Shown one piece after another: positions 1 to 11,817 of a stretch of DNA of 64,000 nucleotides (position 1 is its first letter; the number at the start of each line of letters is the position of its first letter). The notes beneath the pieces were generated by a model. The model ran no database searches and was not told the origin of the DNA. It was given only the letters and a program-made list of their open reading frames with translations. Location of the stretch: the NCBI GenBank assembly GCA_028274465.1, contig CM051456.1, positions 63,102,753 through 63,166,752 on the forward strand. Direction: 5' to 3'. The stretch comes from Plantago ovata (lineage: Eukaryota > Streptophyta > Magnoliopsida > Lamiales > Plantaginaceae). The translations under genes and the position numbers were made by a program.

Positions 1-3000
1 CGCTTTCCAAAACACATCACGCCCTTCCATGGAGAAATTTTCAAATGAACTGAATCACCAACATCGAACTCCAAATGACTTCTCTTCAAATCCGCCCAAC
101 TTTTCTGTCGGTTTTGAGCCACTTCAAGTCTTTTCTTTATTATCGGTATCTTCTCTTCGGCAATTCTAGCCAACTCTAGACCCAATAATCTCTTCTCACC
201 AATGTCATCCCAATGTATCGGAGATCTACACTTCCTCCCATATAAGGCTTCATACGGTGCCATGCCAATGCTACTCTGATAGCTATTGTTGTAAGCAAAC
301 TCCACTAACTTCAGATTATCACCCCAACTTCCTTTGAAGTCCATTACACAAGCTCTCAACATATCCTCCAAAATCTGAATTGTTCTTTCTGATTGTCCAT
401 CTGTCTGCGGATGAAAAGCCGTACTAAACTTCAACTGTGTTTCGAGAGCAGACTGTAAACTCTTCCAAAACTGAGAAGCAAACCTTGGATCACGATCAGA
501 AATTATGCTCACTGGAACTCCATGAAGGCACACTATATGCTTCACATACTTCTTCGCTAGCTTATCCAGTGGTGTCGTTTTCTTTATCGGTAAGAAATGA
601 GCTGATTTGGTAAGTCTATCCACAATCACCCATACACAATCATGTCTCTTCCTCGGTGTAGGAGGTAAACCAGTAACAAAATCCATGGTTATGTGTTCCC
701 ACTTCCACTCAGGAATTTCTAAGTTCTGTAATGTACCAGCAACTCGTTGATGTTCTATCTTGACTTGCTGACAAGTGATGCATCTCGCAACAAAATCTGC
801 TATATCACGCTTCATGCCCTTCCACCAGAAATATTTTATCATGTCTCGGTACATCTTAGTGCTGCCGGGATGTACTGAAAATCGAGACTTATGGGCATCT
901 ATTAGAATCTCTACCTTCAGTTCAATATTCGATGGAACACATATTCTGTTTCCGTACCTCAGCGATCCATCTCCATGGATCCCAAACCTGGGGTATAGAT
1001 CTTTCCCCACACCATCAATAATCTTAACCAACTCCGGATCGGATTTTTGTGCTTCCTTAATGCGATCAATCAACATAGGCTGAGCAATAAGGCTAGCAAT
1101 CATGCTCCCATGACCATTGCTAACCACCTCGATTTCAAGGTTCTCCAACTCTTCCATAATCTTTCGCTGTGTAGTCAACAAGGATGCAATCACTGGAGCT
1201 TTTCTGCTAAGTGCATCAGCAACGACATTAGCTTTACCGGGATGGTAATTAATACCCACATCATAATCTTTGAGTAGCTCTAACCACCTTCGCTGCCTCA
1301 TGTTCAGCTCTTTTTGCGTAAACAAATACTTGAGGCTCTTATGGTCAGTATATATCTCACATCGCACACCATACAAATAATGTCGCCATATCTTCAAGGC
1401 AAAGATCACTGCTGCCAATTCCAAATCATGAGTAGGGTAATTTCGCTCATACGACTTCAACTGTTGAGAGGCATAAGCTATCACCTTCTCCTTCTGCATC
1501 AAGACACACCCTAAACCATTTTTCGAAGCGTCACTGTAGATGACATAGTCATCGGCTTCGTTGGGTAAAGCCAAAACCGGCGCAAAGATCAAACGATTCT
1601 TCAGCTCCTCAAAACTCTTGGCGCATTCATTAGACCACTCAAACTTGACTCCTTTCTGAGTCAACCGAGTCAAGGGCAAGGATAATAAGGAGAATCCTTC
1701 AACAAACTTCCTGTAATAACCGGCGAAACCGAGAAAGCTCCTTACTTCAGTTACATTGGTTGGACGAGGCCAACTCGTCACGGCTTCCACCTTAGACGGA
1801 TCAACAGAAATTCCTTCACTAGATACGACATGGCCCAGAAATGCAACACTATCCAACCAGAACTCGCACTTACTGAATTTCGCAAACAACTGCTCTTCTC
1901 TCAGTCTTTCCATTACCAACCTCAAGTGTTCTGCATGTTCTTCCTCACTCTTCGAATAAATCAAAATGTCATCGATAAAGACCACCACAAACTGGTCTAA
2001 GTACTGCTTGAACACCGTATTCATCAAGTCCATAAAGGCTGCAGGAGCATTGGTTAGGCCAAAAGGCATAACAACAAATTCGTAGTGGCCATACCTCGTG
2101 CGAAAAGCTGACTTAGGCAAATCTCCAGCCTTAATCTTCAACTGGTGGTAGCCTGATCTCAAGTCGATCTCCGAGAAAACCTTAGCACCACGCAACTGGT
2201 CAAACATATCATCTATCCTCGGAAGAGGATACCTATTCTTCACGGTAACTTTGTTCAGCTCCCGGTAGTCGATACAAAGGCGCATACTTCCATCCTTCTT
2301 CTTCACAAATAACACCGGGGCTCCCCACGGAGATACACTCGGTCGAATAAAACCCTTGTCGAGTAACTCCTGAAGTTGAACTTTAAGTTCTCGCAACTCT
2401 GCGGGTGCCATTCTATACGGTGCCTTCGAAATTGATTCAGTACCCGGGGCAAGTTTAATCTCAAACTCAATATTTCTATCCGGGGGTACACCCGGTAAAT
2501 CTTCGGGAAACACATCAGGATACTCTTTAATGATCGGAATATCATCAAGCTCTAAACTTTTCTTCCGGGAATCAATTGCATAAGCTAAAAAGCCGGTACA
2601 ACCCTGTCTCAAAGCTTTTCGAGCTTGCACAGCTGAAATTATCGGCACACAAGACTTTTGAGTAGACACATCTCCCTGGAACATCGCTTCATCCTGTCCT
2701 GGGACTTGGAAATAGATCCTCTTCTCGAAACAATCTATCTTAGCATGGTAATTCGATAACCAGTCCATTCCCAGAATTACATCAAAGTCTAACATATCGA
2801 GTACTACTAAATTGGCACTAAACACTTTCTCACCTATGCGAACTATGCACTCTTTACAATAGTCATCACACACAACATTCTTTTTCACAGGAGTAGTTAC
2901 ATGCATAGAATCCGTAAGTTTAGAAAGCAAAAAGTTCTTTGACTGGACAAACTTTCTGGAAATAAACGAATGAGAAGCACCAGAATCAAATAGCACAAAT

Positions 3001-4097
3001 GCATCAACAAAATTAACTGAAAGGGTACCTGTAACAACATCGGTACTAGCATTAGCATCGCCTTGGGTGATAGTGAAAACCCTTCCATTGTTCTTCCCTT
3101 TGTTTGGTGCTCGACCACCAGGTGCTTCTGCAGACTGCGACCCTTGGTCATTTTTTGGGCAGTCCCTAATCTGGTGACGCGTATCACCACAACGAAAGCA
3201 ACCACGTGTCTTCCAGCGACACTCCCCAGGATGATTCCTCTGACAATTCTGACAAAACTTCGATACAAAACGAGCCCCATCCCCTTTAGCCACTTTGTTG
3301 CCACCTGAGTTGTGGCCTCTGCGAAACTGATCATGCGGCCTCTTTAAATCTCTCTTCGGTGGTAGATTCTTTGGCAGTGCCCTCTCCACAACCTTTGCAC
3401 GCTCCACCGCATCAACTAGTGACTTATCCATGTGAGGGACCACACTCATACGAATATCCTCCCTCAAACAATTGCAGAATAAAGTGACTTTGCTGTTTTC
3501 GGACGCCATGTAAGCTGGGGAGAAACGTCCCAACTCATGGAACTTATCCACCAAATCCAAAACACTCATATCCCCCTGTTTCAGGTTAAGGAACTGCAGC
3601 TGCAACTCTAATTTCGTGGACTCGGGAAAGTACTGCTGAAGAAAAAGTTCTTTGAAGCGCACCCAAGTCATCGGGTTGGCGGCACTCTCCTGGGTAATCT
3701 TCGTCGCATCCCACCAGAACTTAGCATTCCCAGCTAAATGAGGGACAGTGACCCTCAACCAAACTTCCTCTGGAAACTCCAATGCCCGAAACCTCTCTTC
3801 AATTCCAGTGATCCATTTTTCAGCCTTAAGTGGGTCCGAACCACCCTCAAACTCCGGATAGTGAGTCCTCTGAAACCTCTCAAAGCATGAAACTGAGGAC
3901 TGTCTCGGTGCCAACAACTGTTGCTGCTGCTCCAACAAGGTTGCCACCGCATTCAGTGCCCTAGCAGCATCATCCTGCTGCGGAGGAGGTGATGGAGATC
4001 GATACATCGCTTCAGGGTTCTCACGTTCGTCTCCATGGCGACCACCAGTACGACCTGCGTTGCCTCCACCTCTTCCTCTTTTCTTACGACCAGCCAT
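1..4097 (-). CDS. Gag-Pol polyprotein, intact, open at left edge
   Basis: One uninterrupted frame of about 1365 codons starts at the ATG at 4097 ([11 protein letters not shown]) and is still open at base 1. Gag comes first. A CCHC zinc knuckle (CFRCG...C) lies at residues 300-313. The aspartic protease DSGAS is at about residue 371. Reverse transcriptase has LCIDYR near 607-612 and the active site FIDD (D709, D710). RNase H has its first Asp at about 856 (YSDAS). Integrase has the HHCC finger from H1069 and the D-D-35-E residues D1139, D1201 and E1237. All catalytic residues looked for are present and I found no stop by reading the whole frame. The polyprotein would assemble virus-like particles, copy the element RNA and insert the cDNA. 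The C-terminus, with any chromodomain, is off the window. I checked the frame at gag, RT and integrase positions and it is consistent. Confidence 0.9.
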   Translation of the reverse strand, partial: MAGRKKRGRGGGNAGRTGGRHGDERENPEAMYRSPSPPPQQDDAARALNAVATLLEQQQQLLAPRQSSVSCFERFQRTHYPEFEGGSDPLKAEKWITGIEERFRALEFPEEVWLRVTVPHLAGNAKFWWDATKITQESAANPMTWVRFKELFLQQYFPESTKLELQLQFLNLKQGDMSVLDLVDKFHELGRFSPAYMASENSKVTLFCNCLREDIRMSVVPHMDKSLVDAVERAKVVERALPKNLPPKRDLKRPHDQFRRGHNSGGNKVAKGDGARFVSKFCQNCQRNHPGECRWKTRGCFRCGDTRHQIRDCPKNDQGSQSAEAPGGRAPNKGKNNGRVFTITQGDANASTDVVTGTLSVNFVDAFVLFDSGASHSFISRKFVQSKNFLLSKLTDSMHVTTPVKKNVVCDDYCKECIVRIGEKVFSANLVVLDMLDFDVILGMDWLSNYHAKIDCFEKRIYFQVPGQDEAMFQGDVSTQKSCVPIISAVQARKALRQGCTGFLAYAIDSRKKSLELDDIPIIKEYPDVFPEDLPGVPPDRNIEFEIKLAPGTESISKAPYRMAPAELRELKVQLQELLDKGFIRPSVSPWGAPVLFVKKKDGSMRLCIDYRELNKVTVKNRYPLPRIDDMFDQLRGAKVFSEIDLRSGYHQLKIKAGDLPKSAFRTRYGHYEFVVMPFGLTNAPAAFMDLMNTVFKQYLDQFVVVFIDDILIYSKSEEEHAEHLRLVMERLREEQLFAKFSKCEFWLDSVAFLGHVVSSEGISVDPSKVEAVTSWPRPTNVTEVRSFLGFAGYYRKFVEGFSLLSLPLTRLTQKGVKFEWSNECAKSFEELKNRLIFAPVLALPNEADDYVIYSDASKNGLGCVLMQKEKVIAYASQQLKSYERNYPTHDLELAAVIFALKIWRHYLYGVRCEIYTDHKSLKYLFTQKELNMRQRRWLELLKDYDVGINYHPGKANVVADALSRKAPVIASLLTTQRKIMEELENLEIEVVSNGHGSMIASLIAQPMLIDRIKEAQKSDPELVKIIDGVGKDLYPRFGIHGDGSLRYGNRICVPSNIELKVEILIDAHKSRFSVHPGSTKMYRDMIKYFWWKGMKRDIADFVARCITCQQVKIEHQRVAGTLQNLEIPEWKWEHITMDFVTGLPPTPRKRHDCVWVIVDRLTKSAHFLPIKKTTPLDKLAKKYVKHIVCLHGVPVSIISDRDPRFASQFWKSLQSALETQLKFSTAFHPQTDGQSERTIQILEDMLRACVMDFKGSWGDNLKLVEFAYNNSYQSSIGMAPYEALYGRKCRSPIHWDDIGEKRLLGLELARIAEEKIPIIKKRLEVAQNRQKSWADLKRSHLEFDVGDSVHLKISPWKGVMCFGK

Positions 4098-4233
4098 TTT
4101 CGCGCTGTTGCAGAGTTAACCAAAGGATTAAGAACGAAACGCAAAGGTCCTAACAAAACAAAGGCAAACTCCTAAACTAAACTTTCAAGATCAAGTCCTA
4201 AGGAGGTCTAGACACCCAAAAGATTCAAACCTG

Positions 4234-4245
4234 GCTCTGATACCA
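4234..4245 (-). other. Primer binding site, tRNA-iMet type
   Basis: The minus strand reads TGGTATCAGAGC, four bases inside the LTR edge at 4250. This 12-mer is the usual plant primer site complementary to the 3' end of initiator tRNA-Met. It fixes the element's orientation and the 5' LTR boundary. Confidence 0.9.
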
Positions 4246-4249
4246 CTTT

Positions 4250-5889
4250 TGTCACGCCCCAAAACCAAAATACGATTTTTAAAGATTTTCAAAAGACGCG
4301 ACCGACCGTGTATCGTAAGATGGTCTTACGCCAACACGAAGTCTCAACAAAACATAAGCATAACTTTACGGAAACATAAACTTTTTAAAAAGGAACTGTG
4401 TCAAAGAGTAAATATCAGAGCAAACTAAAACCCAAAACAACAGTCTTCGAAACTAGCTACAAGCCTCTAGCTCTAACAACCCTAAAAGCCAGGTCTGAAC
4501 AAAAAGAAATCCTACAAAGAACAATAACTCGAAAACTTCCAAGCAAACTCTAACACTGCTCACCCTGCTGACCGTCTGTAAAAAAAAGGAGTAAGGGGTG
4601 AGCTACAAACTCAGTAAGAGAATATCCTGGCACCTCCACCCGGATCAAGTAATGCTACAAAATTATACATATATACATACAATAATATCACACGTAACAA
4701 AGGGTGCATGGAAAACGTAACGAAACATTTCGGCTCAACAGGCATGTACCTATGGCCACTAGTATAAGTCCGGTGGCACAGAGGTCGGCTTTACATAACA
4801 GAACAAAACAAAGTACCCTACCAAAGGGCATAACAGAAAGGCCTAGCACGATAAAATTCCCCGAAGGGTAAAGAACGGTTCACAGGCACATCTGGAGCTC
4901 AAACATAACATTAGTCCATGCACTAGACAAAAACGATTTACATTCATCACATGCAAAATTTCGAAACATTTAATTTGGGTAACACACTTGATCCTTATTT
5001 TCATACTATATCAAGCCCCATAACTTGATATAATAGTTTTTATGCAAATCATTCACAAAACTTGAATATATAATAAATCATACTTTTTATAGGTAATAAT
5101 AGTACTGAAATTATAAGCTTTGGTGTCAGAATATCCCCTTACCTTAACTAAATCGTAAGCTCCAAAACTCACAAGCTGCTAACTCGACCTAAGTACCTAA
5201 CCAAACAGAGGAGAGTAGTATAAATACTACGCGAAAACTAGACTAGCAACTGAACTTAAACAGAGCAAAGTAAATAAATGGGAACAAGGGGACAAGAGAT
5301 GGTGGATCCCTGCATCAGCGATGACATCATCACCACAAACAAGCAAAACGAATGCGTGATGAACATAGACTGAGAATTGAATTGGACGGTAAACTGCACC
5401 AATAGTCCCTGAAATTAGGCCCCTGCCATACTCACAAGAATGCAATTTACCAAAGGTAGTACAAAACAAAACAAAACCCTGATGATGATGCTTGCAGAAA
5501 TTAAAAGCATAAGGATACGCTATTGGTCGAAAAACAACATAGCAACAGGCGAGGTCAGAGGGAAAGGGGAAAATCACCTTGGATAGATAAACAATGAGTA
5601 GGGAACAGTGCCGGATAGAACACGTACGAGCCAAAACCAATTAAACAGACGAATGAAGCAGCGGCGCTGGAGACATGACAAACGAAACCTAACTTTCTTC
5701 TGTGTTTAACGTAGTATCTGAAGAATATATATATAATAAGTCAGAAAAGTCTAAATAGGAAATTTAATTAATTCCCACTCCTTTTCTTATTTGACTTATT
5801 AAACTCACTTCTTTTAATATTCTACTTAATAATACCTTTTCTAATAAATAAAGTATTAAATAAGCAAAATAAATTTCTGGGGTTTTACA
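4250..5889 (-). repeat. 5' LTR of the Tekay/Del-like element
   Basis: The repeat begins TGTCACGCCCC and ends GGGGTTTTACA on the plus strand, giving the expected TG...CA termini. The PBS lies just inside at 4245 and LINE-A sequence lies just outside at 5890. At 1640 bp it fits the group. The partner LTR is outside the window, so the boundary rests on the termini and flanks. A 137-codon minus-strand frame at 5227-5640 has no recognisable domain and is not called as a gene. Confidence 0.85.
5722..5739 (-). promoter_or_regulatory. Putative TATA box in Tekay LTR
   Basis: An alternating TA tract, read on the minus strand as CTTATTATATATATATTC, sits about 150 bp from the outer LTR end. This is a plausible core promoter for the genomic transcript, which would start about 30 bp further toward gag. 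The call rests on composition and position only. Confidence 0.5.
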
Positions 5890-6308
5890 ATAACATTCTC
5901 TTCGTCATGATCACATTGCAGGCATATAGCAGTTGGTGAAATTTTCCTGGCCTTTTTGAGGTTGTTGGTTGCTAAACGATCCTGCACTGCTAGCCATAGA
6001 AAGTACTTCATCTTTTGTCTAAGGTTCGTTTTCCAGATCCATGCCCGTGTTACTTTCTGTCTTGGTGACTCTGCATTATCAGAAAAGAGAGCTTTATATG
6101 CCGACTGGCAAGTGAAACTCCCTGTAGCATTAGCAGTCCATATGATTCTGCCTTGAGTCGGTGTCAAATTAATATGGTGACTTTCTATATAAGTCTTCAC
6201 CGCCAAAGGAATATGGGTATGTAAACTATCCAGCTTCCAAATACCATTATCATCTAGCATATCCTGCACAGATAGATGAGCATCTAGGTGGTGGACTTGC
6301 GCCACTTT
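5890..6308 (-). pseudogene. LINE-A ORF2 C-terminal fragment (zf-RVT)
   Basis: The minus strand encodes a segment with the W-x-W-K...K-x-F-L-W...C-x-x-C spacing of the zf-RVT domain that follows the reverse transcriptase in plant L1-type LINEs (AWIWKTNLRQKMKYFLWLAV). It continues the ORF2 piece at 12792-15608: the protein segment ending near 12792 (GDSPLNE) leads into KVAQVHHLDAH here. The gap between the two pieces is the Copia element C1. The downstream end is cut by the Tekay LTR at 5889. An open frame of 188 codons reported across 5856-6422 mixes LINE sequence with LTR and MULE sequence and is not a gene. Confidence 0.75.
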
Positions 6309-6399
6309 TGTTGGAGCCGATGGGCTTTTACTTGAACAAGAGTTTGAGACAAGAACAAGTAGGAACACAAAACCAAATGCAAGTATATATATCAATATA

Positions 6400-7110
6400 G
6401 GGTTCATTGATTTTTTATACACTCTTAGCGTCCCTAATAACGAAATGAACCACCTTAGTTTATCAATTACATTTTAGTCCAAAGTTAACAAAAATTCACT
6501 ATTCCAAAATTGAATTTTGATGAAACCAAACAAACCTTAGTGTTTTCAAATAAAAAAGATAAAGAATTAAAAGAAAACTAAGTAAAATACTAAAATAATA
6601 AAATAAATTTTAAAGAAAAAAATTTAACTAAAAAATAAATAAATTATCTTCATCATCCCCAAAGCTTCAGTACCGTAATTGTTTTCGGTACTGGAGCTCG
6701 AACGCCGAAAACGGTGGAGCAAGCAGCTCCACCACCAGTAACGGTGCAGCAAGCAGCTTGCTCCACCACCAGATCGGTGAGCATCAGCTCCACCATAGCT
6801 CCAACGTTACCGGCACCGGAGTTTTCGAGTACCGAAGCTTTAGCGAAGAAGAAGATGGATGGATCTTGTTAAATATTTAATTTTTATTTTATTTTATAAT
6901 TCTATTTAGATTTTTTAAATCTTTAAATTAATTTTTTGATTGAAAATATTTATTTTTCTTATGTCATGTTTTGTTGGAAGGTGTTTAAAGTGTTGGTCAA
7001 CTCAAATGGACTAAAATGTAATTGAGTTTGGACTAAAATGTAATTGATAACACAAGATGATCCTTTATGAGAAAGGTCTTCATAGTGAGCCCTTATAATC
7101 AATTTTCTCT
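6400..7110. mobile_element. MULE-like foldback MITE in C1 LTR
   Basis: A 711 bp insertion, absent from the other C1 LTR, is flanked by 9-bp near-duplications ATCAATATA (6391-6399) and ATTAATATA (7111-7119), 8 of 9 identical. Ends start with GGG/AGAG and are followed by loosely matching inverted arms. A 24-bp perfect inverted repeat lies at 6460-6483 and 7027-7050, and a second copy of that arm is tandemly placed near 7008-7026. The inverted similarity continues inward to a GC-rich core (6660-6850) with repeated GGAGCAAGCAGCTCCACC-type words. No transposase is encoded. A 9-bp duplication and long arms suggest a non-autonomous Mutator-like element. Confidence 0.65.
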
Positions 7111-7437
7111 ATTAATATATAAACGAATCCCGTACAGATTGCAACAACCGCTGGACTTCCAACAACTTCTCAAAGGAGTAACAATAACAACAAATGGGGA
7201 GTAGAGTCGATAGTTGGACTATCTCTCCTTAAGACAAATACTTACCCCGCTCGTGGTGCTTACGAAATTTCGGCAATCTGTCTCCCAGGATAAAACTACT
7301 CTAAGGCGACTAAGGAGCACTCCAACAGACGAATCTAGCGAACTTACTTTGAGTATGATAGAGTGCAAAGAGAAAGCAAATGAGAAGAGAAGTATCAAAT
7401 GCCTTGGATGTGTGTTTGGGAATGAACCCCACTCCCA

Positions 7438-7445
7438 CATTTATA
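7438..7445 (-). promoter_or_regulatory. Putative TATA box, C1 3' LTR
   Basis: TATAAATG on the minus strand, at the position equivalent to TATAAATA (12331-12338) in the other C1 LTR. Conservation between the pair supports a core promoter role. Confidence 0.5.
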
Positions 7446-7599
7446 CTTCTCAAAGGCTTCAATGAAGATGTATGAAATCCCTTCAAAAGGTCACAATGAA
7501 TGGTAGCAAACCATTCAACAAAATGCCAAAAGGTTGGAAAAACCCGCCAGACATGTCTGTTGGATAAAATCTCCAAAAGTCAAAACCTTTCACAAGTGT

Positions 7600-7675
7600 T
7601 GTGATGGTCCAGTGGAATGAACTCGTGCTTGTTAACGAATAGCTCTCAAGTTCGACTCCCAACAGGTGCAACTCT
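7600..7675 (+). other. tRNA-Asn-like sequence in C1 3' LTR
   Basis: On the plus strand, opposite to C1, an A-box-like TGGTCCAGTGG (7605-7615) is followed by TTGTTAACG, resembling the Asn anticodon loop, and a B-box-like AGTTCGACTCC (7649-7659). The partner LTR has the same block at 12490-12585 with a better B-box. The acceptor and anticodon stems do not pair well, so it is not a functional tRNA. It could be a tRNA-derived SINE relic fixed in the LTR or a chance likeness. Confidence 0.45.
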
Positions 7676-8113
7676 TTGTTTTTGACGTTTTTTCCACCTT
7701 TTCTTGTTGGAAACCATTGTGAAAGGTTACAAATTCACTAATTTAATTTGTTTAACTTGTAAATTAATTTTCTCATCCACTTTGAGTAATTAATTACAAT
7801 TAAACACAAATGAATAACATTCCAACAATGCATTTTGCATAAATATATGCAAACCTCATTTGCCTTTTGTCCATGAATTTTAGCACAGTGGTACCAACTG
7901 TATTTTAACGATCGACTTAATTCATTCATGTGTTGACCGTTACACTATGTGCATTAATCACCTTTCACCCTACGGGATTTTAGTGACTTAACGCTTTAGT
8001 GATATCCATTTCAACAAATGGACAATGGAAAGTTTGTTTCCAACACGTTGGGCCCATATGATCAATACATCAAATGAATTGAAAGCTCAATCATTTCACT
8101 AAAATTCCCAACA

Positions 8114-8720
8114 ATCCCCACATGAAAGGGAATTGATCCACATGCACTCTTTCGGCGAGAAGTGATAGCATCGTGGTCGATAGCTTTCGCTTTGAATCTC
8201 CCTTGTAAAATTCCTTCGGATATACTTGCCACGCGGTGGACCTAAGGCCTTGAACCGGTCGAGGTTTTGTGTATACCAAGACAAAGATAATTCACACTAT
8301 CACAACCCTGTACTCGTTTTAGGTTCTTATGGTATGTCCGTTGTAGCCGTGGACAGCTCCTGGTTTCTCAAAGTGCTTACATTTGAAGCGGCCCGTCTTC
8401 GCACTTAGATAGGTGAACTCCCAATACGGACATCCTGCCAATGTCCCACTTGACTCATGCCGAGCTCAAGTTTGGGATTCATTAAGAGTTCATAAACTCA
8501 TCCTTTACCCGTTCTGCAGGATAACACTTAGTGTCTTACGCGAAAATGGGCTTTGGAATTATAGTCACAAAGTGACATCATCCGAAGTGCTCTTACTTCT
8601 TAGTGTGTCAAGCACACTCTCGAAGCTCTAACTGAATCTGTACAGCTTAGTTTTCCACATTGAACCAAATTCTTGGGATCTCTAGTCAGTATGGTTGGGT
8701 TTCTCCACCGCACGATTCTT
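8114..8720 (-). other. C1 region between pol stop and 3' LTR
   Basis: About 600 bp of Copia internal sequence lies between the end of pol (stop near 8721) and the 3' LTR. It ends at a purine-rich PPT (GTGGGGA) beside the LTR. Short frames here on both strands have no recognisable domain, and I see no gene. Confidence 0.6.
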
Positions 8721-11700
8721 TTATGATATGGGTTTTAACCCCATTCCCCTAGACAAGCAGTATGTCTGATCTCCAGATAAGTCTTTTGTTAGCGGATCCA
8801 CAATGTTATCTTTTGATCTTACAAAATCCAAAGAGATAACTCCCATGGAGATCAACTACCTAATGGTCTTATGTCTACGACGCATGTGTCTAGACTTGCC
8901 ATTATACATTGTACTTCGTGCTCTTCCTATAACCGATAAACTGTCACAGTTGATCGTTATTGAAGGCACGGGTTTATCCCAACAAGGGATATCCTCCAAC
9001 AAATCATGAAGCCACTCAGCTTCTTCCCCTGCTTTGTCCAAAGCAATAAAACTCAGATTCCATAGCCGACCTCGAAATGAGAGTTTGTTTGGAGGACTTC
9101 CAAGACACCGCACCTCCACCAATGGTAAGCACATACCCACTAGTAGATTTGGTGTTCTTGCTATCAGATATCCAGTTAGCATCACTATAACCTTCCAACA
9201 CGGCTAGATATCTCGAATAATGTAAACCATAATTGAGTGTATGCTTTATGTATCTTAATACCCTATCCAACGCCACCAAATGGTTTTGGCCCAGATTTTG
9301 CGTAAACCTTGCCAACTTGTTAACCGGGTATGCCAAACCCGGTCGTGTACAATTAGCAATGTACATAAGGCAGCCAATGATTTGCGCGTACCGTCCTTGT
9401 GCTATGGGTTGTCCAGAATTTTTGGCAATGCTTTTGCTTATATCCATCGGTGCTTTTAGCGGCGACCGATCAAAAGCATCAAATCTCTTCAAAACATCTT
9501 CAATGTAATGAGATTGCATTAGTGCCAACCCATCAACAGTCTTAGAAATCTTAATTCCTAAGATCACATCAGCTATGCCCATATCTTTCATGTCAAACAT
9601 CCCTTTCAACATGTTCTTGGTCTCCAAGATTAACTTGGGACTACTTCCCGTTATGAGCATATCATCAACATAGAGACAAATCATTACAAAGGACTTCGAG
9701 TCCCCTTTCATGTATATGCATTTGTCACATTCATTTATAGAGAAACCTTTCGATAATAATGCATTATCAAATTTCTCATGCCATTGTTTTGGAGCTTGTT
9801 TCAGTCCATACAATGATTTCACAAGACGGCAAACCTTGCCTTCTTGCCCAGGAACTGATTAGCCCTCAGGTTGTTCCATGTAAATTTCCTCTTACAAATC
9901 ACCATTTAGGAAGACTGTCTTCACATCCATTTGGTGTATCTCAAAACCATGCAAGACTGCTATGGCAATGAATACTCTTATGGATGTTATTCGTGACACG
10001 GGTGCGTACGTGTCAAAGTAATCTAGGCCTTCCTTTTGTCGATAGCCTTTCACTACCAATCTGGCCTTGTACTTGTCAATAGTTCCATCCGCTTTCATCT
10101 TGAATTTAAGTATCCACTTGCAACCTAGTGGCTTGATTCCCGGTGGAAGATCAACTAGTTGCCAAGTGTGATTTTGTAGGATGGATCCAATTTCACTTTC
10201 GATTGCTTCCTTCCAAAAGGAGCCTCGGGACTAGACAATGCTTCGTTGATTGTCTTTGGGTCATTTTCTACCAAAAAAGAGGTTAGAAAATTTGGACCAA
10301 ATTCTTTTGGCTTCTTCGCACGTTTGGTACGTCGAGGTTCAATGTCATGAGTCTCTTTATTCACTTGCATTGAATTCCACTTACGTTTCTTCCCACTATT
10401 TTCAACATCATGAGCCTTGGTATCTCTTGTATTGAAATTCCAGGGAAACCACTAGATTCAAGATCATGAGCCTTGGTTATCTCTTGACTTGAACTAGATA
10501 CCGTACTTGAAGTCCCCACATTTAATCCGTTAGTTTCAAAGTCATGAGCCTTGGCTATCTCTTGACTTGAACTAGGTATGGAACTTAATGTCCCCACATT
10601 AGATCCATTAGTTTCAAAGTCATGAGTCTTGGCTATCTCTTGACTTGAACTAGGTATGGGACTCAAAGTCCCCACATTTGATCCACTTTCATCATTTCGT
10701 ACAGAATTACGATTCTCACCAAGGTTACTCATTTGACTCTTTAATAAAAGCCAAATCCTTCTTTTCCTTCCTAGGAAATGTATCTTCAAATAATTCTGCA
10801 TTCCTTGACTCAATGATTGTCCCCACATGTATGTCGCTTATTTCAGACCGATGAACTAAGAAGCTATATGCACTACTGTTATTTGCATATCCAACGAAGA
10901 TGCAATCTACAGTTTTTGGGCCAATCTTCACTTGTTTAGGTTAGGTATTTCTACCTTTGCCAAACATCCCCACATTTTAAAGTATTTCAAAGTTGGAGGT
11001 TTACCTTTCCATAATTCATATGGAGTTTTGTCATGATTCTTGCGATGTATTCTGTTCAGAATTTTATTGGATGTTAGAATAGCCCCTCCCCACAAGTTTT
11101 GGGATAAACCAGAAGTCAATAGCATCGCATTCATCATCTCCTTCAATGTTCGGTTCTTGCGTTCAACAATACCATTTGATTGAGGAGAATATGGGGCAGT
11201 AGTTTGATGAATAATACCATGTTGAGAGCAAAACTTATCAAATGGTGCTCCATACTCCCCACCTCTATCGCTACGAATCACCTTAATTCGTAAACTGAGT
11301 TGGTTCTCAACCTCAGTTTTAAAGTGCTTGAACGCATTAAAGGCTTCATCTTTTCTACGAAGCAAGTATACATAACAATACCTTGTACTATCATCAATGA
11401 ACATCATAAAGTATTTCTTACCACCTCTAGTCTGAATGAACTTCAATCACATAGGTCACTATGAATTAGTTCTAGAGGTTTGGTACTTCTTTCCACCGAA
11501 TGGAAAGGCAACCTTGTAAACTTTGCTTCTACACACACCTCACATTTGTGTTGAGGTTCCATATCAATAGAAGGCAATGTTTTAGTCTTTACAAGTTTCT
11601 TGAGAGACTTGTAGTTAACATGTCCAAGTCTATTATGCCACAAGTTGGAAGATTCGACCAAGTAAGAAGAACAAGAAACAAGTTTCTCTTTTCCAACTTC

Positions 11701-11817
11701 GTGAGCAATAGACTTCATAGAAGCATTATGCGCAAAAGAGTTGACTTCTATTTGATGCTTATGATTCCTTGAGCGTTCATTTGGAATGATAGCTCGAGAC
11801 CCTCTACTTGTAACCAT
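8721..11817 (-). pseudogene. C1 pol: pre-integrase, integrase, RT, RNase H (broken)
   Basis: Reading the minus strand from 11817, the first domain is GAG-pre-integrase (LWHNRLGHVNYKSLKKL, C-x2-C at CEVCVEAKF), reaching HSDLCD. Integrase from 11446 keeps IRSDRGGEY and NGIVERKNRT. A linker holds a tandem repeat (10454-10687). Reverse transcriptase has KARLVVKGYRQKEGLDY and YVDDM. RNase H runs to the typical DPLTKDLSGDQ-like tail near 8760. The coding path switches frame at about 11443, 10928, 10725-10830, 10360, 9890-10100 and 9020, so it cannot make one polyprotein. Gag and protease are absent. The clade within Ty1/Copia is unresolved. Catalytic motifs survive, so decay seems moderate, and any mobility would need proteins from another copy and an intact PBS. 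Confidence 0.85.
10454..10687 (-). repeat. Three 78-bp tandem repeats in C1 pol linker
   Basis: Three units begin at 10454, 10532 and 10610, each exactly 78 bp (26 codons). The encoded unit on the minus strand has the core SSSQEIAKAHDFETNG and a variable VGTLSSIP part. They sit between integrase and RT, a region of Copia polyproteins that tolerates length change. The exact codon multiple suggests expansion while the frame was still under selection. Confidence 0.85.

Larger units (their letters stand above)
1..5889 (-). mobile_element. Tekay/Del-like Ty3/Gypsy element, 5' half
   Basis: A minus-strand LTR retrotransposon enters from the left edge. Visible parts in element order are the 5' LTR (5889 to 4250), an initiator-Met-type primer binding site, and a gag-protease-RT-RNase H-integrase frame running to base 1. 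That domain order and the integrase tail motif near the edge (ISPWKGVM) fit the Tekay/Del group of chromoviruses. A chromodomain would lie outside the window and is not seen. The element is inserted in the zf-RVT region of LINE-A. Bases 5890-5894 (ATAAC) would be one copy of its target duplication. The intact frame makes it one of the youngest insertions here. Confidence 0.85.
6309..8113 (-). repeat. 3' LTR of C1, carrying a 0.7 kb insertion
   Basis: The start TGTTGGAGCC and end TTCCCAACA match the 5' LTR at 11851-12791. At 1805 bp it is almost twice the partner's 941 bp. The excess comes from the MULE-like element at 6400-7110 plus extra sequence around 7720-7930 that the 5' LTR lacks. About 65 bp present in the 5' LTR (around 11945-12010) is missing next to the insertion. 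A TATA-like TATAAATG lies at 7438-7445 on the minus strand. The purine-rich GTGGGGA just inside 8114 (minus strand) is a plausible PPT. Confidence 0.85.

Noticed and set aside
5227..5640. 137-codon minus-strand frame in the Tekay LTR
   Set aside because: It lies wholly within an LTR, matches no domain, and has cysteine-rich, biased composition.
5856..6422. 188-codon frame with a hydrophobic N-terminus resembling a membrane protein
   Set aside because: The hydrophobic part is LTR and MULE sequence and the rest is LINE zf-RVT. It is a chance fusion of elements.
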